Source: CAVXJN01 sp963773585
GTDB taxonomy: Bacteria; Pseudomonadota; Gammaproteobacteria; JASBUN01
Length of the DNA stretch: 64,000 nucleotides
Direction of reading: 5' to 3'
NCBI GenBank assembly: GCA_963773585.1
Contig: CAVZBR010000004.1
Coordinates: forward strand, 806,001 to 870,000
In this document: piece by piece, positions 25,384 through 33,035 of the stretch
Layout: each line of letters starts with the position of its first letter
Position numbering within the stretch: the first letter of the stretch is position 1
Notes under the pieces: model-generated
The model's database searches: none
The model's input: only the letters and a program-made list of their open reading frames with translations
What the model was told of the DNA's origin: nothing
Program-made: the position numbers and the translations under genes

Positions 25384-27322
25384 CACGGGCGGCACGTTCA
25401 CCGATTTCGTGCTGGTCGATGCCGGCGGCCTGCGCGTGCATAAAGTGCTGTCGACGCCCGAAGCGCCAGAGCGCGCCATTCTCCAAGGGCTGGCCGAACT
25501 CGGCGTCGACCCGGCAAGTATGCGCCTGGTGCATGGTTCGACCGTCGCGACCAACGCAGTGCTGGAAGGTCAGGGTGTGCGCACCGCACTGGTCACGAAT
25601 CGCGGGCTTGGGGATTTGTTGACGATCGGTCGGCAGGCGCGCAGACAACTTTACGATTTACAGCCCCGCGCGCCGGCGCCGCCCGTACCCGCGGAGCTCT
25701 GCCTGGAGACAGGTGGCCGGCTAGGTGCCGACGGCAGCGAGGTCGAGCCGCTGACCGAACAGGATTTGCGCGCGTTGCAGTTCGCACTGCAACGCCTGCA
25801 GCCCGAAGCGGTGGCAATCAATCTGCTGTTTTCTTTTCGCGACGATCGATTCGAGCGCGCCATAGAGTCGGTGGTGCCGGCCGGTGTATTCGTGTCCCGC
25901 TCGTCCGCCGTGCTGCCCGAATACCGGGAATACGAACGCGGCGTAGCGACATGGCTCAATGCCTGGATCGGCCCGCGCGTCGCCGGTTATCTGCAGCGGT
26001 TACGCCGGGCAACCGCACCTGCGCCGGTGGCAGTCATGCAGAGCTCGGGCAGTACCATAACCGCCGAACAGGCCGCCGGGCAGGCGGTCCGGCTGTTGCT
26101 GTCGGGGCCCGCGGGCGGTTTGCTGGGCGCGCGCTTCGTGGCGGCGGCAGTAGGCCGCGAGCGTTTACTCACTTTCGATATGGGCGGCACGTCTACCGAT
26201 GTGGCGCTGATCGACGGCGCCATCGAACTGACCAGCGAGGGTTACGTAGGCGACCATCCGGTCGCAGTTCCCATGGTGGACCTGCACACCATCGGCGCGG
26301 GTGGCGGTTCGATCGCCGAAGTGGACGTCGGCGGTCTGTTGCAGGTCGGGCCTCGTTCTGCCGGCGCCGAGCCGGGGCCGGCGTGCTATGGCCGTGGCGG
26401 CAGGCGCGCAACGGTAACCGATGCCAACCTGGTCCTTGGCCGATTGCAGGCAGGATCGTTTCTGGGCGGTGCCATGGAATTGGACGGCGCCGCTGCGCGC
26501 GCCGCAGTGGCGAGTGTGGCCGCGGCTCTGGGGTGCAGTATCGAGCAAGCCGCGGAAGGGATTATACGCGTCGCCAACGAGCACATGGTCAACGCCCTGC
26601 GGGTCATGTCGGTGCAGCGGGGTGTGGATCCGCGCACGCTCACCCTGGTCAGCTTCGGCGGCGCAGGGGGGCTGCACGTATGCGCGTTGGCGGATGCCTT
26701 GGGCATCTGCGAAGCCTTGATACCGGTGCATGGCGGTGTACTCTCGGCGTTGGGTATGCTGGTCGCGGCACCGGGGCGGGAACTGTCGCGCACCGTCAAC
26801 AGCGAGCTGGCGCAGCGGTCGGAAACAGAATTGGACGCCATATTCGCCGAACTGGTGGAGCACGGTCGGCAGGCTTTAATTGACGAAGGCGAGCCGGCAG
26901 CGCAGATCCACGCACAACGCCACCTCGATGTGCGCTATCTCGGGCAGTCTTTCACCCTTACCGTACCGTGGCGCGGCATGGAGCAGACGGCGTCGGCGTT
27001 TCACGCCGCTCACCAAGCCCGCTACGGCCATCAGTTGGATCAACCGCTCGAAGTGGTCAATTTGCGCGTAAGCGTGCGCGGACCGTTGCCGGCGTTGCGC
27101 CTGCGCGCCGATGCGGTCGAGTCCCCACCCGAGCGGGTCGATAGCGTGAGCTTGCACGGAATTGCGGAGCCGGTGCGGGTGTGGCAACGAGCCAATCTGG
27201 GTGCGGGCGATCGCATACCGGGGCCGGCATTGATCACCGAAACCGTGGCCACCACTTATTTGTCTGCGGGCTGGCTCGCCACCGTGCACGATAGCGGCAG
27301 CCTTGTTTTGGCTCGCTCCTAG
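25367..27322 (+). CDS. hydantoinase/oxoprolinase family protein, HyuA subunit
   Basis: 651-aa ATP-grasping acetate-kinase-fold protein of the HyuA/5-oxoprolinase A family, which opens 5-membered imide or lactam rings. Phosphate-binding motifs GIDTGGTFTDFVLVD at the N-terminus and FDMGGTSTDVALIDG in the middle. C-terminal region with FGGAGGLHVCALADALG. The usual HyuB partner is absent. With a ggt gene 6 kb away a role in 5-oxoproline or glutathione turnover is conceivable, but this is inference. Start chosen at the ATG giving MRVGIDTGG, 17 nt inside the cyclase gene. Confidence 0.88.
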   Translation: MRVGIDTGGTFTDFVLVDAGGLRVHKVLSTPEAPERAILQGLAELGVDPASMRLVHGSTVATNAVLEGQGVRTALVTNRGLGDLLTIGRQARRQLYDLQPRAPAPPVPAELCLETGGRLGADGSEVEPLTEQDLRALQFALQRLQPEAVAINLLFSFRDDRFERAIESVVPAGVFVSRSSAVLPEYREYERGVATWLNAWIGPRVAGYLQRLRRATAPAPVAVMQSSGSTITAEQAAGQAVRLLLSGPAGGLLGARFVAAAVGRERLLTFDMGGTSTDVALIDGAIELTSEGYVGDHPVAVPMVDLHTIGAGGGSIAEVDVGGLLQVGPRSAGAEPGPACYGRGGRRATVTDANLVLGRLQAGSFLGGAMELDGAAARAAVASVAAALGCSIEQAAEGIIRVANEHMVNALRVMSVQRGVDPRTLTLVSFGGAGGLHVCALADALGICEALIPVHGGVLSALGMLVAAPGRELSRTVNSELAQRSETELDAIFAELVEHGRQALIDEGEPAAQIHAQRHLDVRYLGQSFTLTVPWRGMEQTASAFHAAHQARYGHQLDQPLEVVNLRVSVRGPLPALRLRADAVESPPERVDSVSLHGIAEPVRVWQRANLGAGDRIPGPALITETVATTYLSAGWLATVHDSGSLVLARS

Positions 27323-27323
27323 T

Positions 27324-28526
27324 TCACATCAGGGATCCGACGGTTTCGTCGGCCCACTCTGTGGCGTGCATATAGATGTCGGTGAGATCTTCACGGTCGA
27401 GACCGAGACAATCGAGTTCCTGCCATTCGCCGCGTTCGTAGTGAAGCACCGTGGTCAGCAACTTGCCGAGTTTGCCTTCCAGGGCCAACAAGGCTGCATT
27501 GACGTCGGTGGCCAGAGGCAGCGCGGCGACCAACTCTTCCATGGGCATATCCATCAGTGCATCCAGCGCCGAGAACAACCCAACCGTGAACGCCGCGTCG
27601 CGGTCCGGGGCGCCCAGGGCTGCGGCGAGGCGTTCGCACATCTTCGCACGCACCAAGGCGGTGACCACCAATGCCACCGGATTGTCGTCGATGCCGGACA
27701 ACGCGATCAGGGTTGCCCAGCCTTTGATGGCGTTGCGTCCTAGGTAAATGATGGCTTGGCGGATCGAACTGATTTCGCGCCGGCCGAAGAATACGGCCGA
27801 ATTGATATAGCGCAGCAGCTTGTAACTGAGGGTGACGTCTTTGACGATTTCCGTTTCCAATTCCTCCAGCGTGGTTTCCGGATTCTGGAGTATGGACAAC
27901 AGGGTCAAAGTCGTGAGTCGGTTCGCCGGCAGGCGTTTGCCTTGTACGTTGTTCGGGCGGCAGAGAAAATAGCCCTGGAAATAATCGAACCCCAGCTTTT
28001 TGCAGAAAGCGAGTTCGTCTTTGGTTTCAATTTTCTCCGCCAACAATTTCACGCGCGCATTTCTGAGCAGCTTTATATGCTCGCGCAAACCGTCGCGTTC
28101 CATGGTCATCAAGTCGATTTTGATGATATCGGCGAGATCCACCAGTCTTTGCAAATGCGGGTGATACACAAAATCGTCCAACGCCACCAGATAGCCCCGG
28201 TCGCGGAGAGTTTGCACGGCGTCGAGCAGGGCGTCGTCCACCACCACGTCCTCCAGGATCTCGACCACCATGCGGCCATCGGCGGGCGGCAGGATATCGT
28301 GGTTGAGGATGCAATGGCGGGTCAGGTTGATGAATGCGTGGTGCTTGCCCACCAGCCGTTGCAGACCGATTTCCACGACGCTGTTGAGGATGACCTGGGA
28401 CGAGGCCTGATCGCCGTCGACGACGTTGGCAGCCGCGGAGTCACTGCTGCGGTACAGCAACTCGTAGCCCATGACCCCAAGTTCTTGATCGAAGATGGGC
28501 TGCCTACCTAGGAAGAAATCGGGCAT
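27324..28526 (-). CDS. EAL-HDOD (YuxH/CdgJ-type) signalling protein
   Basis: 400 aa. N-terminal EAL-like domain (about 1-200) followed by an HDOD domain (about 205-395), the YuxH arrangement. It opens FLGRQPIFDQELGVMGYELLYR: the EAL triad reads ELL, and the DDFGTG loop reads DDFVYHP, so phosphodiesterase activity is unlikely. Such proteins act as regulators of motility or development. It converges on the hydantoinase gene with one base between the stop codons. I use the ATG at 28526, where the family signature begins, not the longer frame to 28574. Confidence 0.88.
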   Translation of the reverse strand: MPDFFLGRQPIFDQELGVMGYELLYRSSDSAAANVVDGDQASSQVILNSVVEIGLQRLVGKHHAFINLTRHCILNHDILPPADGRMVVEILEDVVVDDALLDAVQTLRDRGYLVALDDFVYHPHLQRLVDLADIIKIDLMTMERDGLREHIKLLRNARVKLLAEKIETKDELAFCKKLGFDYFQGYFLCRPNNVQGKRLPANRLTTLTLLSILQNPETTLEELETEIVKDVTLSYKLLRYINSAVFFGRREISSIRQAIIYLGRNAIKGWATLIALSGIDDNPVALVVTALVRAKMCERLAAALGAPDRDAAFTVGLFSALDALMDMPMEELVAALPLATDVNAALLALEGKLGKLLTTVLHYERGEWQELDCLGLDREDLTDIYMHATEWADETVGSLM

Positions 28527-28737
28527 CGTATTTACTTCAATTTTGGTTGTACAACAGTGATGTACGGGCTCCATCGTTGTATCGGCGAATGACGTTGGGA
28601 CTTGAATAGAACCGGGGCCGCCCTGATATCCGTTTGAGACCTGGGTCCTGGACTGGAAAATGCCCTTGCTCTATAGTTTCAGCCATGGACAAGCCACCGC
28701 TGCGTCCGCACATTTCGCTTTCATCGAGAGTACCTCC

Positions 28738-29934
28738 ATGCTTGATAACATCCTGGCCTTCTTTGCCAACGGCCTGCTGAAATTCTCTGTCTGGGAAATT
28801 GCGTTGACCGCGTTGGTGATGGTTCAGATCACCATCGCCAGCGTCACTATTTTTCTTCACCGCCATCAGGCGCACCGCGGACTGGATCTGCATCCGGTCG
28901 TCAGCCACTTGTTCCGCTTCTGGTTGTGGATGTCCACCGGCATGGTGACAAAGGAATGGGTCGCGGTGCATCGCAAGCACCATGCCAAATGTGAGACCGA
29001 GGAAGATCCTCACAGCCCGCAGGTCGAAGGCATCGGCAAATTGATGCTGGACGGCGTGAGCCTCTATCGCGTCGAAGCGGCGAAGCCGGAGACGCTGGAA
29101 CGTTATGGCCACGGTACGCCCGATGACTGGCTCGAACGCAACCTGTACGCCCGCCATCCGGTGATCGGTATCGGCCTGATGTTGCTGGTGGATGTTGCGC
29201 TGTTCGGCGCGGTGGGCATTACCGTCTGGGCAGTCCAAATGCTTTGGATTCCGTTTTGGGCGGCCGGCGTGATCAATGGGCTCAGTCACTGGTGGGGCTA
29301 TCGCAACTACGAATCCCGGGATGCGTCCACGAATCTATGGCCGTTGGGTATCTGGATCGGTGGCGAGGAGTTGCACAACAACCACCACGCTTTTTCCAGC
29401 TCGGCGAAGTTCTCCAGCAAATGGTGGGAGTTCGATATCGGCTGGTTCTACATCCGCACCTTGTCGCTGCTGGGGCTCGCCCGGATCAAAAAGGTAGCGC
29501 CCAAGCCGCGGGTTGAACCGGGCAAGGAACTGGTCGACTTGGAGACGCTGCGGGCCGTGATCACCGCGCGCCTGCACGTTACCGCCGCGTATGCGCGAAC
29601 CGTCATCCTGCCGGTGCTACGCCAGGTTCGCCCGCAAATCCATGGGCCGCGGCAAAGCTTACGCAAAGCGAAGGCGCTGCTGGTCCGGGACCACAGCCTC
29701 ATGGACCAGCACGAGCGCGAAGTCCTGGAACGGGTGCTCAACAGCAGTCACGAGCTGGCGACGGTGTATCGCTTCCGCCTGCGCCTGCAGGAGATCTGGG
29801 GCCGGGCTTCGGCCAGTCACGAGGCGTTGACCCATGCCTTGCGGGATTGGTGCAACCAGGCCGAGGCCACCGGTATTCAAGCGCTCGAAGATTTTTCCCG
29901 CATGTTGCGTGGCTGGTCGCTGAAGACCGCTTGA
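28738..29934 (+). CDS. acyl-lipid/acyl-CoA delta-9-type fatty acid desaturase with C-terminal extension
   Basis: 398-aa membrane di-iron desaturase introducing a cis double bond into acyl chains. Three histidine boxes: HRHQAHR, HRKHH and HNNHH. Hydrophobic helices around residues 10-35, 55-75 and 140-190. After about residue 255 comes a soluble, helical, Arg-rich extension ending in RLRLQEIWGRASASHEAL and further residues. That tail resembles the C-terminal part of ISL3-type transposases in pattern, a feature I recall for DesA-like desaturases of Proteobacteria; not verified here. ATG at 28738 gives the expected N-terminus. Confidence 0.9.
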   Translation: MLDNILAFFANGLLKFSVWEIALTALVMVQITIASVTIFLHRHQAHRGLDLHPVVSHLFRFWLWMSTGMVTKEWVAVHRKHHAKCETEEDPHSPQVEGIGKLMLDGVSLYRVEAAKPETLERYGHGTPDDWLERNLYARHPVIGIGLMLLVDVALFGAVGITVWAVQMLWIPFWAAGVINGLSHWWGYRNYESRDASTNLWPLGIWIGGEELHNNHHAFSSSAKFSSKWWEFDIGWFYIRTLSLLGLARIKKVAPKPRVEPGKELVDLETLRAVITARLHVTAAYARTVILPVLRQVRPQIHGPRQSLRKAKALLVRDHSLMDQHEREVLERVLNSSHELATVYRFRLRLQEIWGRASASHEALTHALRDWCNQAEATGIQALEDFSRMLRGWSLKTA

Positions 29935-29948
29935 GGTTTTCCGGCTCA

Positions 29949-29986
29949 CCAATAAAAAACCCGCCAACAGGCGGGTTTTTTATTGG
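29949..29986. terminator. bidirectional terminator between desaturase and rpmG
   Basis: Perfect 17-bp stem with A-rich and T-rich outer ends (CCAATAAAAAACCCGCC paired with its complement) around a 4-nt loop. The T run occurs on both strands, so it can stop the plus-strand desaturase transcript and the minus-strand rpmB-rpmG transcript. Confidence 0.93.
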
Positions 29987-30003
29987 TTACCAGAAAGAAA
30001 GGC

Positions 30004-30159
30004 CTATTTGATCTTGGCTTCCTTGTACATCACGTGCTGGCGGACCACGGGATCGAATTTCTTCATTTCCAGCTTGTCCGGGGTCGTACGCTTATTCTTG
30101 GTGGTGGTGTAGAAATGGCCGGTACCGGCGCTGGACACCATCTTGATCTTGTCACGCAT
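30004..30159 (-). CDS. rpmG: 50S ribosomal protein L33
   Basis: 51 aa; translated from MRDKIKMVSSAGTGHFY to KEAKIK. The RTTPDKLEMKKFDPVVRQHV core is L33. It lacks the CxxC pairs, so it is the zinc-independent form. It follows rpmB after 12 nt, the standard L28-L33 operon. Confidence 0.97.
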   Translation of the reverse strand: MRDKIKMVSSAGTGHFYTTTKNKRTTPDKLEMKKFDPVVRQHVMYKEAKIK

Positions 30160-30171
30160 GATCGAGTCTCC

Positions 30172-30408
30172 TTAAACCTTTTCGCCGCGGGCGCGCATAT
30201 CCTGCAGCACCTGGTCGATCCCGAGCTTATCAATGATCCGCATGCCCTTGGAGGAGATGCGCATACGCACCCAGCGCTTTTCACTCTCCACCCAGAAGCG
30301 CCGGTTGTGCAGATTGGGCAGGAAACGCCGCCGGGTTTTGTTATTCGCATGGGAAACATTGTTCCCCGAGATCGGGCGCTTGCCCGTCACCTGGCATACT
30401 TTCGACAT
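30172..30408 (-). CDS. rpmB: 50S ribosomal protein L28
   Basis: 78 aa starting MSKVCQVTGKRPISGNNVSHA, the L28 signature, with the NLHNRRFWVESEKRWVRMRI core. Full length for a proteobacterial L28. Start set at 30408, where the conserved MSKVC begins; four further codons are open upstream. Confidence 0.97.
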   Translation of the reverse strand: MSKVCQVTGKRPISGNNVSHANNKTRRRFLPNLHNRRFWVESEKRWVRMRISSKGMRIIDKLGIDQVLQDMRARGEKV

Positions 30409-30497
30409 CGGTGGCTCCAAAAAATTTCGAATCTATCCGCAACGGCGGACGAAGACCGGGCATTTTACCGGCTCCTGCAACCGGAGACAAGCGGCGA

Positions 30498-31172
30498 TCA
30501 CAGCAACCCTCGTTCCGCCAGGGATACCACTTCGCCGTCCCCGACCACGAAGTGGTCCAGCAGGCGAACGTCCACCAGTTGCAGGGCATCCGCCAGGCGC
30601 CGGGTGAGGTGGACGTCCGCCTGGCTTGGCTCGGCCACGCCCGAAGGATGGTTGTGGGCCACGATCAGCGCCGCGGCATTGTGGTGCAACGTCCGCCGCA
30701 CCACCTCCCGGGCATGGACGCTGGCGCCGTTGATGGTGCCTTGAAACAGCTCTTCGAAGGCGATGACCCGGTGCCGGTTATCCAGGAACAGGCATCCGAA
30801 CACCTCGTTGGCGCGATGACGCAAACAGGCCGCCAGATAGCGCCGGGTATCGGCGGGACAGCTCAGCGCCGTGCCGCGTTGCAGTGCGGACGCCAAGTGG
30901 CGCCGGCCCATTTCCAGTGTGGCCTGCAGCAGTACGTATTTGGCATCCCCAAGCCCGGCGCCGGCGCAAAAGTCCCTCCGTCCGGCTTCTAGGAGCGCCC
31001 GCAGACCGCCGAATTGTTGCAACAGGTCCCGCGCCAGATCGACGGCGGTGCGGCCGCGCACGCCGGTGCGCAGAAAGATCGCCAGCAATTCGGCATCGGA
31101 CAGCGCCGCAGCGCCTCGTTGTAACAGCTTTTCGCGCGGCCTTTCAGCGACCGGCCAATCGGTAATGGCCAT
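30498..31172 (-). CDS. radC: RadC family JAMM-domain protein
   Basis: 224 aa. A helix-hairpin-helix-like N-terminus (LSDAELLAIFLRTGVRG, GAGLGDAKYVLLQA) is followed by the RadC domain with JAMM zinc motif HNHPSGVAEPSQAD. The biochemical role of RadC remains uncertain; it is not a proven recombination gene. Start at 31172 because AAGGAGGT lies just upstream; the frame runs to 31205. Divergent from coaBC, a common arrangement. Confidence 0.95.
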   Translation of the reverse strand: MAITDWPVAERPREKLLQRGAAALSDAELLAIFLRTGVRGRTAVDLARDLLQQFGGLRALLEAGRRDFCAGAGLGDAKYVLLQATLEMGRRHLASALQRGTALSCPADTRRYLAACLRHRANEVFGCLFLDNRHRVIAFEELFQGTINGASVHAREVVRRTLHHNAAALIVAHNHPSGVAEPSQADVHLTRRLADALQLVDVRLLDHFVVGDGEVVSLAERGLL

Positions 31173-31270
31173 CACGACCTCCTTGTCGGCAATGGGAAAC
31201 GCCATTCTACGCCGGGACGCTGGCGTCGTGCATACTCCTTGGCCCTCGGACTTGCTAAACTCGCCGGGCC

Positions 31271-32497
31271 ATGAGCAGCTTAACCAACAGCTTAAACAAC
31301 AAGCGCGTATTGCTGGGCGTGACCGGCAGCATCGCTGCCTACAAAAGCGCCGAACTCGTGCGCCGGTTGCGGGACGCGGGCGCTGAGGTGCGGGTGGTCA
31401 TGACCGCTGGCGCAGGGCGCTTCATCACGCCGCTGACGTTACAGGCCTTGTCGGGCAATCCCGTACGCGACGCACTTTGGGATCGAGAAGCCGAATCCGC
31501 CATGGGCCATATTGAGTTGGCGCGTTGGGCCGATCTGGTGCTGGTGGCCCCGGCGACCGCCGATTTTCTCGCGCGCCTGGCCCACGGCCGTGCCGACGAC
31601 CTTCTGGGCGCCCTTTGTCTGGCAACGGAATCGCCCCTGTTGCTGGCGCCGGCCATGAACCACGTCATGTGGGGAAACGCCGCGACGCAGGCGAACTGTG
31701 CTCTGCTGCGAACGCGCAAGGTGGAGTTCCTGGGCCCGGACGAAGGCTCACAGGCATGCGGCGAACAGGGCGCAGGTCGCATGCTGGACGTGAGTGACCT
31801 GGTGACTGCGCTGGCGCGGCGCTTCGAGTCAGGTCTGCTGGCCGGAAAGCTTGTGCTGCTCAGTGCAGGACCCACGCGCGAGCCCATCGACCCGGTTCGC
31901 TATTTGAGTAATCGCAGTTCCGGCAAAATGGGCTTTGCGCTGGCCGAGGCGGCTGTGGAAGCAGGTGCTGCCGTAACGCTGGTGAGCGGCCCGGTGACAT
32001 TACAGACACCCGCGCGCGTGCAACGAATCGACGTGGAAACCGCGGCGCAGATGTTCGATGCCGTCGTCGCCCGCATCGGGCAGTGTGATATTTTCATCAG
32101 CGCAGCCGCGGTGGCCGACTACCGGCCGCGTCAGGCGCAAGCCGGGAAAATGAAAAAGGCGGCGGTGCCGCAAGCGCTGCAGTTGGAGCCGACCACCGAT
32201 ATCCTGGCGCATGTTGCGTCCCTGCCGCGACCGCCCTTTACGGTCGGTTTTGCGGCTGAAACCGAACGCGTCGTGGAATACGCCGCCGGCAAGCTGGCGC
32301 ACAAGCGGTTGGATATGGTGGCGGCCAACCAGGTCGGTGCCGGCATCGGGTTCGAAAGCGACGACAACGCCTTGGAAGTGATCTGGGCAGGCGGCGCGGT
32401 GAGCCTGCCGCAAAGTTCGAAACGGCAATTGGCCCGAAACCTCATGCGAGTGGTGGCAGAAAGATACAATGCAAAAAATCCAACTCAAAATTCTTGA
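31271..32497 (+). CDS. coaBC: bifunctional phosphopantothenoylcysteine decarboxylase/phosphopantothenate-cysteine ligase
   Basis: 408-aa bifunctional enzyme for steps two and three of CoA synthesis. The N-terminal flavin-dependent CoaC domain starts RVLLGVTGSIAAYKSAELVRRLR and contains the active-site ACGEQGAGRM. The C-terminal CoaB domain contains LSAGPTREPIDPVRYLSNRSSGKMG. Its end overlaps dut by 29 nt. coaD is elsewhere in the window (17.3 kb). Confidence 0.97.
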   Translation: MSSLTNSLNNKRVLLGVTGSIAAYKSAELVRRLRDAGAEVRVVMTAGAGRFITPLTLQALSGNPVRDALWDREAESAMGHIELARWADLVLVAPATADFLARLAHGRADDLLGALCLATESPLLLAPAMNHVMWGNAATQANCALLRTRKVEFLGPDEGSQACGEQGAGRMLDVSDLVTALARRFESGLLAGKLVLLSAGPTREPIDPVRYLSNRSSGKMGFALAEAAVEAGAAVTLVSGPVTLQTPARVQRIDVETAAQMFDAVVARIGQCDIFISAAAVADYRPRQAQAGKMKKAAVPQALQLEPTTDILAHVASLPRPPFTVGFAAETERVVEYAAGKLAHKRLDMVAANQVGAGIGFESDDNALEVIWAGGAVSLPQSSKRQLARNLMRVVAERYNAKNPTQNS

Positions 32498-32924
32498 TCC
32501 CAGAATCGGGACTGATTTTCCGCTGCCGGGTTACGCCACCGACGGCAGCGCCGGCATGGATCTGCGAGCGCTTCTGGAGCAGCCGCTGCGTATCGCGCCA
32601 GGCGAGACCCACCTCGTGCCCACCGGGTTGGCAATTCATATCGGCGACCCGGGTCTTGCGGCGGTGTTGCTGCCCCGCTCGGGGCTGGGACACAAACACG
32701 GCATCGTACTGGGTAATCTCGTTGGTCTGATCGACTCCGACTATCAAGGCCAGCTTTTTGTTTCCTGTTGGAACCGCGGCAGTGAAGCCTTTACTATCGA
32801 GATCGGCGAGCGCATTGCGCAAATGCTGTTCGTGCCGGTTGTTCGGGCGGCATTCGAGGTGGTCGATGCATTCGACGACAGCGAGCGCGGCGAAGGCGGC
32901 TTCGGCCATACGGGCCGCGGCTAG
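32469..32924 (+). CDS. dut: deoxyuridine 5'-triphosphate nucleotidohydrolase (dUTPase)
   Basis: 151-aa trimeric dUTPase preventing uracil incorporation into DNA. All five motifs are visible, among them DGSAGMDLRA, LLPRSGLGHKHGIVLGN, GLIDSDYQGQL and the C-terminal RGEGGFGHTGR. The ATG lies within the end of coaBC, so translation is coupled. The coaBC-dut-algC order is conserved in Gammaproteobacteria. Confidence 0.98.
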   Translation: MQKIQLKILDPRIGTDFPLPGYATDGSAGMDLRALLEQPLRIAPGETHLVPTGLAIHIGDPGLAAVLLPRSGLGHKHGIVLGNLVGLIDSDYQGQLFVSCWNRGSEAFTIEIGERIAQMLFVPVVRAAFEVVDAFDDSERGEGGFGHTGRG

Positions 32925-33035
32925 CGGCCTCTCAGCCGACGCCACGCCGATTCAATCGATTGCACGTGACCGTCCGCCCGGGACATTGAGCAGTCCTTTT
33001 TTTGTGCCGTGCTGGCCGAAGAGAAGAACGATTAC

